A stretch of DNA of 64,000 nucleotides. Origin: Stictocephala bisonia. Its lineage: Eukaryota > Arthropoda > Insecta > Hemiptera > Membracidae. Positions 42,790-54,865 of the stretch are shown here, piece after piece. A program made the translations under genes and the position numbers. The notes under the pieces were generated by a model. The model saw only the letters and a list, made by a program, of their open reading frames with translations. It did no database searches and was not told where the DNA came from. The stretch is from assembly GCA_035578905.1 (NCBI GenBank), contig JAQJVL010000159.1, positions 1 through 64,000 of the forward strand. The letters run 5' to 3'. Each line of letters opens with the position of its first letter. Position 1 is the first letter of the stretch.

Positions 42790-42856
42790 TTGATATTCGC
42801 CTTAAAATACCAACAACGTTGTGTCGGCATCTCATATGTTAGAATAAGAATAAGTA
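42790..42856 (+). repeat. SINE 3' tail fragment
   Basis: TTCGCCTTAAAATACCAACA followed by ACGTTGTGTCGGCATCTC and AGAATAAGAATAAG is nearly identical to the 3' end of the SINE at 16587-17060. The SINE 5' body is absent. Confidence 0.8.
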
Positions 42857-44442
42857 AGTTGAGAGTTTAAATGTGAATGAAGCTTGAATAAATTTGACGC
42901 ATGTAAAGTTATGCACTATCAGCATTTATAATGTAAAAAGTTTTTTCTATGCTATATAATTATGTACAGTACTTAGTTTGAACTTTCAAACATATGATAT
43001 GTAAAAATACACTAACTATTTTTGGAATATGAAGTAGTTTTCACAGTTGTAAAATAATAAAGAAAAAATGTGACTACAGTTAGTTGTAGAGTTATTTAAT
43101 GGTGTTTGAAGTCATGTAGAGTAAAGTAAATAGCTATAACTTTTTTAACTTAAAGCCAGGGCCTCCCTGATAACGTTTATAGAACTTAAAATCAGCGTCT
43201 GTTTATCAGATAGGAGAAATGCAAAGAGGAGAAGTTCTCAAAATGAATAAAATTAATAATTTTTTAGTAGGCCACATGTTTTTTCTCATGTTCCATTGTC
43301 GACTATCAGTCCACTATGCTGAGGTGTGGAACCTAATATTATACTCGTATAACTTTGCTCCCCAGAAAAATGGTGAGTGTTGATTGTTTACTAGATGAGT
43401 TTTATAGTAAAAATATCACAGGTTTGTGATTTATAAACATACGGGTATGAACAGTTTTGTTATGAATGTAAATAAACAACAGAAGCTGGCTTATTTGTAG
43501 CTTAAACAACGCATATAAAATATCATTCCACTCTACTGTTCCTAATTTATCCCTTTAGATGATTTATTTTGTTCTCTTTGTAGACTTATAATTTTTGTTA
43601 TAAAATGCAGTTGCGTATAATACATTGCAAAGGCATTTTTTAGCGGTGCAATAATTAGGTTTTATATATATGTACATAAATGTACATATGGTGCTATGTA
43701 TTTATATATTCTAAAAGAATAGGAAATTGTCTATAATTTGGCTATTTTAGAACTTAACATAAATTGCTTATGTATAATTTGTAGAGGGGGTGCAAACTTT
43801 TGAAATATTTTTCTATAAAACTTTTTATTTACAAATTTCTAAGTAAATCAGTTGCAATAATTTATTCCTAATGCTCTATTTCATACTGAACAAGGAAATA
43901 TGCTACTTGATATTGTTTTTAATGTAAATTATAGTTTTATGATTTTTTAATATAAACACTGCAAGACTAGCAAAACAGGCGTAACCGCAATGAGTGTTAT
44001 AGTGAACCATTAGAGGGTTAAGAATAGATAAACATATACTGTTTTTTTCTATTTTAATGAGTCTTAAAAGGTCATATACTATTGTATTTTTGAAGAAATG
44101 AAAGAAATCTGATGATGTAGTTTACTTACGTTCTTGATCTTCATTTAACTGTACTAGCGACAAAAAATCTGTAGGCTTTCTCAATGCCGCTTCTAGCACA
44201 ATCTTTTACCAAAGAGCCTGGCCTGGCCTACCCTAGGGTATATACCACTACTTATGCTTTCAAAATTAGTTAATCTTTGATAAATTAGATCAATTTTCAA
44301 ATTTTTATATTTGCTATGTTTTGCTATGGACACATGATAGATATTACTACCACCAGTGTTAGGATCAATTTTTTAAGTCTATTGACCCTTTTGAATATAC
44401 AATTAAAGCATTTACCAATTGCTTTGTTTAGGTTATTATACT

Positions 44443-44478
<36 letters not shown>

Positions 44479-47094
44479 AAAAAAAAAAAAAATAAATAAG
44501 GAGTATATTCATTTTACAAGTTCATTAAAAGTTAGATAACTTTGCTAAATATTTAAAGAGTTATCAATACAATTTATTGTGTTAAAAGTTTGTTGAGTCT
44601 ATTTAGTATAAAACTAAAAGAAATTATCATTATAAAAGTGAACAATTCCTGTTAGAGCTTGTTGCAGCCAGTTATATGGGGGCCCTGGTAGTGTACGAGT
44701 AGTGTTTGGTGCAACTGTAATAACATTAATTTTGTATAATCCTTGTGCTTGTTAGTTTTATATTAAATTTTGATGAAGTTTTTTGACAATAATGTTTTCA
44801 TTTTCTGTATTTGTATGTACAGTATATAGTTAACAATTTAAAATAGAGATAATCATTATTTATTAGTTTATAATTGGACTGACTATTTAGAAATTAATTT
44901 CTTCATGTGAAGTCTGGTAGGTTTTGGCATTTATTTTTATTAACAATATCATTTTATTGTAAAATATTTAAACTTATTTATTCTATTTGTTATTATTATT
45001 ATTATTATTCAAACATAATTTTTACTAAGAAATTGAAAAATATTATAACTATCAAATATGTGCATAATTGTTAAAAATTCGTATCTGACTAAAAACCAAT
45101 AACCATTTTTTACGTTTTATTATTCTATTAACTTGCCCACAACCTAAAATCACGTTTAATGTATCTTCATAATGAAATAATTACTTGCATTTATAAACGT
45201 TTTGTAAGTATGATAACTAGAAAATCTATTCTCCTCTGCAGCGACAACTCAATCATAAAATACAAATATTGTATAATAATTAATTACCAACCTAACATTT
45301 AAGGGATACACCTGTGTGCTTCACAAACCAATCGCATCATTCCCTGTGCTCATACCTAACTTGGCTTTTGTCATCAATCCATCACTCTCCAGTCAATGAA
45401 GATTATATTCCACATATATATTTTACACTAAACTTCACTTTATCAACTGAAAGGTATTAAAGTACCTCATTATTTATTAGCAACAATGTGTTTTCGAACG
45501 CTGGCTTTGTGTTCATCATCTGGCTGGGTTATTCATCAGAGTTGTGGGTTGAAATCTGCAGCATACAACGTAAAGCTAGCTAATTTTTATGGTAAATAAT
45601 TAATAAGCTAACTACAACTTATGTTTTGTACCTTTCAGTGTAATGTACTGAATTTTTGTTTAAAATGTTATAAAAATAAATAAAGTAGCTCAACGGCGAA
45701 GCATTGATAAAATGATTAAGTTGAATCTGAAATTTACTTTAAAGATTTCCTCAAAATAAAATAAGCTAAGTATTGTAATTGGGGACAAGTTGAGAATTTA
45801 TAGAGTACAACTATTAAACAGCCCCCTGACAAAATAAAAAAATTTACAGTTTAACAATCTTGTACATTATCTTTAACGTGTCATATTTTAAAATGCTTAG
45901 TAACTCAAAATCATGTCTTCTTCATTAGAGGTATTTAGTTAATGAGGTACCTCAAAATTGATCTCTAACATTTGGAAATACATTTATAGTTTTATTTATC
46001 CTTCAATATATTATATATCGTTAGTTTTATATAATTTTCTTTTTCATGATTTCTTTAATAATATGAGAGTGTTTGAGTTGACTGATTTGTGTTCAAACTA
46101 TAACCAAACAAAACTATAAAATTGTTTAGTTAGTTGTTTTTAAATTCTTAAATTTTAGTTTTTAATTACGAATAACATTACGGGCCTCCAACCAACCTTC
46201 ATACAAATGGCTATGACAGCCGGAGGGTGGAGACCCCCCTGTGAACAAAGTCAAAGACCTTCAAAAACACCCCACGAACAACATTGAAGACCGTCATTCC
46301 CCCATGAACAAGAGTTTTAATAATTGCAAAAAGTGTTTTGTTTGTTCTAATAATGTTACATGAAACCATAAAAACATGATAATACTCTCTCTTTATACTG
46401 TTTGTATAATACAAGTACTATATTTATTTCTGTATTAATAATGGCAGCAATGGTAATGGCTTTATATATAATACATATTGGTGTTGATACAGTGACTAAT
46501 GTTTAATTAAGTGTTAATTTTACTGTTAATTATATATTGATAATATACCAATGTTACCATATTTGTTTGATGATGTATGTGAAAATTAATAATCGTGTAA
46601 ATAATATACATGTCATAAATGTACAGAAAGTTTATAATTTATTATTCGCTGAGTGATAGATTTATTTCATAAAGAAATTATAGCAAAAATCTCTGTAGGA
46701 ATAGTTATTAATAGAATTTTAGCAAAATACTTTATCATTATTTGAATTTATCATGAATAAAACCAAATTATTCGATCTACAATTTAATCTTTTTTCTATG
46801 AAGTTTAGACAAAATATGTTTGTGTAAAATACTTAGTAGGATGATCCTGTATATTGGTGGCATAGGAGATATTTTTGTACTATCTATTGTATAATTTAAC
46901 TTGGCTGTGACAACAAAAGAAACTATAATAGTGTAGACATAATCATATCCTGTTTCTAATACAACTATTGCTTGCAGGCCTTCAAATTGAAGTTCTTTTC
47001 TCTACAACAAGTATGAATATAAAATATTAACTCTTAACTATGTAGTAAAAAATAAAATTTACTTTTCTACAGTGTGGTTACTAAACAACAATAC
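42857..47094. other. AT-rich intergenic sequence with microsatellites
   Basis: No gene recognised over 4.2 kb. It holds a (TA)n run followed by an A run (about 44442-44492) and a short (ATT)n at 44990-45009. The less AT-rich spot at 46180-46330 (GGAGGGTGGAGACCCCCCTG) has no recognised coding content. Confidence 0.5.
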
Positions 47095-49022
47095 TGTTTC
47101 AGAAAAATCATTGTACAATTGATGCTTGTATAGATGTTTTATTATTCAAAAGCATTTGATAGTATAAACCACAAAATTCTTCTTCAAAAATTAAATTACT
47201 ATTGCTTTGAAAGTAATTCTTTAAAATTAATAAAATCATACTTGAAACATAGATTTCAATTTGTAGAAATCAGTGGTCAATTTTCAGAAGGTAAAGAAAT
47301 TAAACATGGTGTACTACAAAGATTTCGTTTGGGTCCATTACTTTTCAATATTTGTACTAACGATATTCCAAAAAATATGAACTCTACAAATATTAAATGT
47401 TTCCTATATGCTGACGATGTTAGGTTGATATTTACATCAAATTGTTATAACAATTTGGAAAAAGTGATTTCTTTAACTACAAAGAAATTTATTAGGGCCT
47501 AATTGGTGTAATGCTAATAAATTAATTCTTAATTTAAACATAATACATGACATACATTTTTACTTACTCAAATAAATTGAGACTGGACCTTAAAATCAAT
47601 CCAATGAAATGTCTAAGAATTATCCTTGATCATAATCCATCTTGTAATAATCATGTGGATTATACAATAAAAAATCTGAATAAAGGTATTGTATCTATTC
47701 TAGATTAAATTACAATGTTAGTGAAGATGTAATATTATAAATTTACTAAGCACATCATAGCATATTGAGTTATGTGATAATATTATGGGGCCAGTGATCT
47801 ATTTCAATTAAAGTATTTAACACGTTGACTGCCAGCGTAGATAATTTATTGTGTCATGCTGAGGCCGCCGTAGTAAAACTGTATGTCTGCCTGACGCCAT
47901 GAGGGTCACCGGTAGCCCACGGCATACATGCCGCTGTGCGCCATGTGGGCCACCGGTGGCCCCCGTGTCTTTTATAATTCAAACACAAATTGTAGCCCCA
48001 TTTTTAGTATTACGTAATTTTTAATGATATATTCTGAAAACTCATAAAATGTAATAGAAAACGGTCCTCTGGTTTTGAAATAAAGCAACCCTAAATAAGT
48101 TTTTATATACTTGAACTAGTTTTTACGACATTTAGACAGACTAGTTTCTGTCACAAAAAGAATCAATGTCAGTTACTAAACACCTAACCTCAAAAGGTGA
48201 TCAGTGCGGGGAAGAAAATATAAACATCACAACAAAACAGCTGAAGCATAATATCATATGGCATATGTAAAGTTTTGCCCCCACGCCATGAGGGCCACTG
48301 GTGTACCTCATCAATAACTTCACAAAATGGCGGCAAAAGACCAGATGTCGGCTATTTCTGTACTCGGGGGGGTCATTTCCGATTGCATGGAACACAGAAC
48401 TCGGAACAATGAATATTGAACTTTACCGTAGTAACAGCTGTGGCGCCAGGCTGAAATCTAGTAAGGGCCACCGGTGGCCCTCATGGCGTGAGCTAAAATT
48501 GTTGTGTGGGCCACCGGTGGCCCTCATGGCAGTCAACGTTTCAAAATCAAAAAAGAGCAATTCGACTAATTTGTTGAGTAACTTTTAAAACTCCATGCAG
48601 ACCTCTATTCAAAAAATTAAATATAATGACTCTTCCTTCACTATTCATTTACAAAAGCTTATTATACACACACAAAAATATACATTCAGTTCTGCAAAAC
48701 AAAAATATACATAATCATAAAACTAGAAATTTGAATCAACTGAAAATTAAACAATTTAAATACTCAACAACACAAAAAAATCATGAATTTATTGCTATTA
48801 AACTATATAATAAATTGTCTTATAAATTAAGAGATCTAGAAGTGAAACAACTTTAAAAATTATAGACAACTATTTAATAGAAGATTATTTTTACAAAATT
48901 TAACACTTCTTTAAAATTCAGCTATAATTTATTTATAGATTTAACTCAACCTTCATTATATTTATTATATTATATATTGTAATATCTAATTTGAGGTTTG
49001 ATACAATAAAGATTATTATTAG
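47095..49022 (+). mobile_element. Degenerate LINE (Jockey/CR1-like), 3' half, split by a MITE
   Basis: The + strand shows a CFRKNHCTID remnant, then YSKAFDSINHKILLQKLNYY, HGVLQRFRLGPLLFNIC and catalytic FLYADDVRLIF (47134-47502). After the MITE at 47821-48538 come IQKRAIRLIC-like residues, then MTLPSLFIYKSLLY and FIAIKLYNKLSYKLRDLE (48626-48856), the post-palm and C-terminal end. It finishes with an AATAAAGATTATTATTAG tail. A deletion has removed the fingers region before YSKAFDS. It is inactive. Confidence 0.8.
47821..48538. mobile_element. piggyBac-type MITE, copy 2 (~718 bp), inside a LINE
   Basis: Left end CACGTTGACTGCCAGCGTAG after TTAA (47817-47820). Right end TGGCAGTCAACG at about 48538, where the flanking TTAA has decayed. 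It is the same family as 17528-18173 but inverted relative to it. It has three exact 16-bp palindromes GGGCCACCGGTGGCCC (47947-47962, 48465-48480, 48508-48523) and weaker ones near 47904 and 48293. Confidence 0.86.
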
Positions 49023-49657
49023 TTAAGTGGTTGTGTGTTTGTAATAATCAGTTCTACAAACACACAAATTACACAATTTGCATCAGGCCAGCAATAATTA
49101 TAAACCAAGTAAGACAAATTTTATAGTTCTATATTCATTCATTATTGATTAACAATTCATATTTACTAAGTACTCTAAGCTACTTATCAGGTATAACTAT
49201 AGATTATAGATACTCTAATTTTTATGTAAATTGTGTACTTAAAATATTTGCATAGGTGCCTCTGTATTGCTTGCTATTGCTAAGACCAAGGATCATAATC
49301 CACTTAGGGAAAAGTGTAAATATTTGTGTGAACTGTGCATTATTTTTATGTGTCCATAAATTTAGGAACATTTTTCATTTTAGATATTTAACATTTCGTT
49401 TGGCAAATAAATATTCTATCATCTTTAATTAGTTTATGTTATTACTCTCTCCTAGTATTTTCAGTCTTATTTTATTAAGTCAAAGATGTTCCATTTTCTT
49501 TACTAAGTCTCAAATTTACCAAAGATCTATTTTAACTAAGTGCTCCATGGATTTGGTTTTGATTAAAATAATTTAATTAATTTTCAGTTGTAAACATATA
49601 TATTGTTATGATTCCAGAGATTGGGAAAGAAAAGACAGTGTACACAAATTGCCTGAC
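49023..49657. other. AT-rich intergenic sequence, nothing recognised
   Basis: No supported feature. Confidence 0.45.
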
Positions 49658-50129
49658 TATAATTGGGTTGGACAAAATGTGACCTGCGTGTATTGTTTAG
49701 TGCATATTTAGGGGTTTCAGCAGCGGAGGGGAATATTTCCACCGCTCATAAAGGACGTTGCCAAACATTCGCCTGTTTAATTGCTATTTATTGTTTACAT
49801 TATTATTCATTGTGTTATTTTTAATATCAATTGTTATTTGAGTAGTAAATAATGATTTCATTTAATTGTCCTAAGCTTGATTCGTAGGTTTTGATCAAAT
49901 CAACCAATGATGTAGTGGGAAGGGCTTGGTACTGCACTTCCAGCCTGCTGTCTACCGTCCTCCTAGTTGTCTACCGTCCTAGTGTAACTTCGCCTGGTAA
50001 AATAAGACAAACTTTAACTTTGTCATAGCAACATTAAATGGAATACAAAGTGGATAAGAGTATTACAATCAGTGCATCTCTCTCACACAGGTGCTTTCGT
50101 TAAGTCACTTTCTAAGCGGCCTATGTATA
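49658..50129. mobile_element. MITE family A, copy 2 (inverted)
   Basis: Begins TATAATTGGGTTGGACAAAA and ends with the complement of TATACATAGGCCGCTTAGAA. Compared with 19109-19630 it is reversed and shares AATTGCTATTTATTGTTTAC and the terminal AAGCGGCCTA block. It contains a small direct repeat, GTCTACCGTCCT, at about 49952 and 49970. Confidence 0.75.
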
Positions 50130-50329
50130 ATTAAATCTATTATAATCAAGCGGCAGCTGTATGTTACATCTATTTGTGATTAATTATTAAACCTTAAAAA
50201 ATGCACACAAGCTATAAATGGAAACTTTTGGTCTTCAATAAAATAACTGGTGAATCTTAATATGGCATTAAATTGATTATACTCTTGTATGATGATTTTT
50301 AGTTATAACTCAGATTAGAACTATTGTAC

Positions 50330-50735
50330 AGCCAACTGGGACTTGCTAACCAAATCAGGGGCAATCAGATCTGTTTTACAATTGTCAGATAGTCAAGCTG
50401 CTCTGAAAACCCTTTACTTCTGCCACCCTGAAGACCTGAAGACCCTAGTCCACCTTAACAAAGTTAAACTGAGATGGATTGCAGGGCACAGCTGTCTTAT
50501 AGACAACGAGAGGGTTGAACTTCCTAAGAAGGGAGCCATAATTACATTTGCAGGACCAGTACCGGCCTGTGGCAGGGATTTACTACTGCCAAAACTGACA
50601 TACTGGGGAGAGATTGTACCCAAGAAAGGGCAACGGTTTCACAGACAAATATATACCGAATGTCTGTTGAGGGTACCCAATCCTTCTCTAACAAGATCAC
50701 TCACTAGTATGAATCAAAATTATATCAGACTGTTA
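50330..50735 (+). pseudogene. RNase H fragment of a LINE
   Basis: The + strand reads [17 protein letters not shown] and then KVKLRWIAGHSCLIDNERVE and LPKKGAIITFAGPVPACG. These are the LSDSQAA and W.xGHxxIxGNExAD blocks of LINE-encoded RNase H. The frame stays open into the next repeat. No catalytic start (TDGS) is present, so it is 5' truncated. Confidence 0.8.
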
Positions 50736-50740
50736 ATGGC

Positions 50741-51918
50741 TTATATAGGATTGGAATTGCAAAAGTCTGGAATGTATTTATTAATTTTGAAACTATTGAA
50801 AGAAATGTAATGAAACTTTGTAGTTATCTACATGTTCCTATACCAAATATTTAAACATGTTTTACATGTTTTTTACATAGCCAGGGGATGGCCCATGAAG
50901 AAAGTCTAAACATTTTAAATGTAAGACTATCTCAAGTTATACCTTATTTTAAAGGTCTTTGTTTGTAAAACACAAGAGTGCAAACCTGAGGACAAAAGGA
51001 TGACCCAGTCAGAAAACGTAGCCTCTCAAAGTATTTAATTTTATATAACTTATATTGCCTAAGAACAAGGATAAGGTAGCTTTCATCTATTGCTGCGTAG
51101 AGTTATAATTTATCTGACTGAATATGAGAAATTAATGTTCACAAAAAATATGTAACAAATTATTGAAATAATGTTCTTTTTGAAATATTACTGTCAAAAG
51201 GGTTTTAATAATTTTTCTTTTACTAATTTTTGTTAAATAACATAGTTATTTTTATAACACAGTTGTTCCTTACAACTGTTAACAAACTATTATAAACTCA
51301 ACAGCAGGGTCCTCAAAATAAGTAACCATATAACTAAGAATCAGTAATATGACATTAAATTCTTTGAATCGCTGTAATTTGTGACTTGGTCATCCTTTTG
51401 GTCTCAGCTTTGCACTTTTGTATTGTACAAACAAAGACTCAAGGTAGGCTTACATTTAAAATTTTAAGAATTTCTTCATGGGCCATCACCTGGCTATGGG
51501 AAAAACAAGTAGAAGTGTGTCTAAATGTTTGGTATAGGGACATGTTGATAACTACAAAGTTTCTTCACATTTATTTCAATAGTTTTTAAATTAATAAATA
51601 TATTCCACTTTTGCTCAACCCTGTCATTACATTTTTTAAGTGGCTGTGTTTTCTGACTGGGTCATACTTTTGACTTCACATTTGTACTTTTGTATTGTAA
51701 AAACAAAGACCTTTAAAATTATGTATGAGTCAAGGTAGACTTACATTTTAAATGTCAAGACTTCCCTCATAAACCACTCCTGTATATATGAAAACGAATA
51801 AAATATGTCTCAATGTTTGGTATAGGAACATGTACATAACAGCAAAGTGTCTTCACATTTCTTTCAATAGTTTTAAAATTAATAAATATATTCCAGATTT
51901 TTGCCCAACTCTGTATAA
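50741..51918. repeat. Foldback-like repeat: one inverted and two direct copies of a ~260-bp unit
   Basis: Unit A (50741-51030, minus) pairs with B (51380-51622, plus) and C (51645-51918, plus). Shared landmarks are AATAAATATATTCCA, TTTGGTATAGGAACATGT and TTTTCTGACTGGGTCAT with TTGTATTGTAAAAACAAAGA. The outer ends, TTATATAGGATTGGAATTGC and the complement of TGCCCAACTCTGTATAAC, are inverted, so the whole could be one long-TIR element with a duplicated right arm. It is non-coding. Confidence 0.75.
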
Positions 51919-52277
51919 CTGAATATAGTCAATTCAGGAAACATCTTGCAACTGCAGGGGTCTACAGAGAAGACAGTAAGGAAGACTCCTTTGTCTGCCA
52001 AATTCTTATGGATGGAGTTGAGCCCTGGAACTGAGGAAAGGAGAATTTCTTGAATGGAACTTCCAGAGGATAAAATGGAAGCTAGCCTGGGTAAAAATAC
52101 TTCAGAGTTGATAATACAGTTTAGAATCAAACCCCATTCTAGCAGACAACAGGAGAGCAGAACAAACCTAAGGTTGATGTACAATTAGGGGAGGGGGGCC
52201 AGAGCTTTCTCTACCCTCCACCAACTAAACTAGTGTATATCTTAATAAAAATTTAGTATATACTGCTTATAAAATTA
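51919..52277. other. Intergenic stretch with an unassigned minus-strand frame
   Basis: The minus-strand frame 51879-52184 reads LPRLASILSSGSSIQEILLS and then NSIHKNLADKGVFLTVFSVD. It has coding-like composition and might be a LINE scrap, but I do not recognise it. Confidence 0.3.
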
Positions 52278-52742
52278 TCTACTGAACGCTCTGGTGCGAG
52301 TGAGATGCACTGATGGAAGTGAGTCAGAGAACTCTTCTCCCACTGTGTAATTCCATTAAAAAATTGACATAGTAACCTGGATGACAGTATGCCAAATGCT
52401 GGTGGCATAATAGCAAGCCCCACCCATTACGTCATTGGAAATGGTGACTATTGGTTGATCTGACTAACACCACTGAATCTATCTTATTAAATGAAATCAT
52501 TATTTAATACTCAAATAAAATCAATAACATAATGAATAATAATATAAACAATAAATAGCAATCAAACTTGTACAATTGATTAGAGTTACTTATTTTAGTT
52601 AAACACTGATGCGGTAGTTAAACACTTGAAGGTGGAAGTTAGCCACCAACATGAAGACTGTGGAACGATTCTCCTCTGCTGCTGGAACCCCTACAAGTGC
52701 TAAATGTAACACGCAGGTTGCTTACTGTACAGCCCAATTATA
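52278..52742. mobile_element. MITE family A, copy 3
   Basis: Same orientation as 19109-19630. It shares AGCAAGCCCCACC, AACAATAAATAGCAATCAAA, CTTGAAGGTGGAAGTTAGCC and the right end GCCCAATTATA. The left end is more diverged. Confidence 0.75.
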
Positions 52743-53589
52743 ATAATCTTCCTTTATTCTTGAAAGAAAAAATGTATTTTAAACTAAAGAAGGGGCTGAC
52801 AAAAACAGGCAGATCAGATGTTTACATAAACTTTATTGTTCTACTAGTCAGCTGATTTAAGACTACTCCAAATTACTTTATTATTATCAGCTATTACATG
52901 TTTGTTGCACATTGTATTAGCATATTGCATTGTACATACTGTCAAATAAATTATCCTTTCTTTGTTATTTTTCATCCCATTTAAAAAAAGTTATATAATT
53001 CGGTTTATAATTAATATTACTCATTATTTTATATAATTATTTGTTTATGAGTTATTTAAATCTTAAAGGTTTGTGATTCTAAATGAACCAGAAACAATAA
53101 CTAATAAAGATTATCAAAGAATTCAGAGACACCTTGTATAGGAAAAAAAATAGGAAGAATTAAAGGCATATTTGCCACAAATATTATATTGGACGCTGCC
53201 TAAATTAATTACTACTATCTTATAAACCAGTAAACAGTCTCTCATATCTGTCATAAACAGATTAGAAGAAACTTCTAACAAAATGTGTGTGAATAAGAAA
53301 TAAAAAGTTTTGAAACATCAGGATTTTTCAGAACCCAGAAAATCTTAAGTCTACATGGTTTCTTAAGTATGGAATAAAACAAAAATGTGATGATTAATGA
53401 AAAACTAACACAGTTTGCATTAATGACCTTCTAGTCATGTATAAAGAACTTTAGAAAACTGGTTTAGGATAATGATTTAAAAACACAATTTTGCTTCTCT
53501 TTCATAACGTTCTGAAATGTTAAAGTAAATGGAATCAATTCCATTTACTTTCAAGTTTATTTTACTTACTTAATTACTTGTTGTTTCTA
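52743..53589. other. AT-rich intergenic sequence
   Basis: Contains a hairpin at about 53522-53551 (AAAGTAAATGGAAT / ATTCCATTTACTTT). Nothing else recognised. Confidence 0.45.
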
Positions 53590-54605
53590 TCTGTAGTCCC
53601 ATAGGGAGGGAATTGGATAGGTAAAATACCACTAACAGGGTCACTATTACGTAGGAAGTTATATCAATGGTCAGCTTTAAAAACTCTAAATTTTAAGGAA
53701 TTAGCTCTAAAAAAAGATTTTAAGTTATATTTAAATTTTGTATGTTCAACGATGTCCTGTAACTTTCCAGGAAGAGCCTGAAAAAGCTTCATATCAAAGT
53801 ATATACTGAAAATCAAGCCAAAGTATATTACTTTGGCTTGATTTTCAAACAGAGTTAATCTATGGGACTTGACATGTGTGTGCTTAAATCAAGTATTGTA
53901 CTGTGGTTTGTTAACAGTGGTTGAATATTCAGGCTTTTGATGTAAAGATTGATTAGTAAATGAATAAACCTATGACGGTTAACGGGCCCAATTCTTTCAG
54001 GCTTTTTAAAAACTAGAGTTTAGTAGTAAGCCAAGTATAGACCTGACTGTCATCTTTTACCACAGAAATATATTTTTTAAATTCCCTTTACCTTTTCCCC
54101 TTAATAATATTGCGTATGAAATGTGTTGTTCAAAAAGCAAATGGTAAACCTGTTTGGATAGTGGAATATTTATTTGAGTTTGTAAGCATGTGTATCCTGT
54201 TTTTATGAATTTAAATTTAATTTATTAAAGGGAAAAAATGTTACTAAATTAGTTAACATTGCGAAGGATTCAGTTTCCAGCCGGCCTACATCACCTCCTA
54301 TAGTTAATAACGTTGCGTCATCAGCAAAAAGAAAGAGGTTATATACTGGAACTGAGTTTGTTACGTCTAATGTAAATGAGAAAAAGTATGGGTCCTAAAA
54401 CAGATCCCTTGGGAATGCCACAGGTTATTTTCTGGGGCGCAGACAGCACATCTTCTGTTTCATTTTCAGAGTTGTACAGTATTTCGGTAACTTGAGAACA
54501 ATTTGACAAATATGAGCAGAACCATGATAGTGCTGTTTTCTCTATTCCTATGGCAACTAACTTTGCAAGGAGTATGACTGGATCCACTCAATCAAGCCTT
54601 TTACG
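53590..54605 (-). pseudogene. LINE reverse-transcriptase fragment (Jockey/CR1-like)
   Basis: On the minus strand: VDPVILLAKLVAIGIEKTAL, WFCSYLSNCSQVTEILYNS, CGIPKGSVLGPILFLIYI (54339-54587), then in another frame LFLFADDATLLTIGG with the catalytic Asp pair (about 54280-54340). The post-palm and C-terminal part continues to about 53590 (GKLQDIVEHTKFKYNLKSFF). A perfect hairpin (GAAAATCAAGCCAAAGTA arms, about 53811-53849) interrupts it. It is 5' truncated and frameshifted. Confidence 0.8.
53811..53849. repeat. Perfect 18-bp stem hairpin inside a LINE
   Basis: GAAAATCAAGCCAAAGTA, then a 3-base loop, then its exact complement. Same kind of local inverted duplication as at 4621-4666. Confidence 0.85.
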
Positions 54606-54865
54606 AGTCAGCAAAACAACTTACCATCATTTCATCAGGCTCAACATCATCGATGACATCATTTACAGACCACTAGCCATGAATACGAAAACCCTCCCTT
54701 GTGAGAATTTATGACTTGCACCTTTTTTGTTGGTATTACCTGCCAGATTAAAAACTCAGATGTTTGCCCTTTGAAACTACAAAAGGGTTCATTAATTTCC
54801 ATGTTTTTTAAGAACTTATTTAGAATTTATTCAAGGTCTAATAATGAAAAAGAAACATTTAACTA

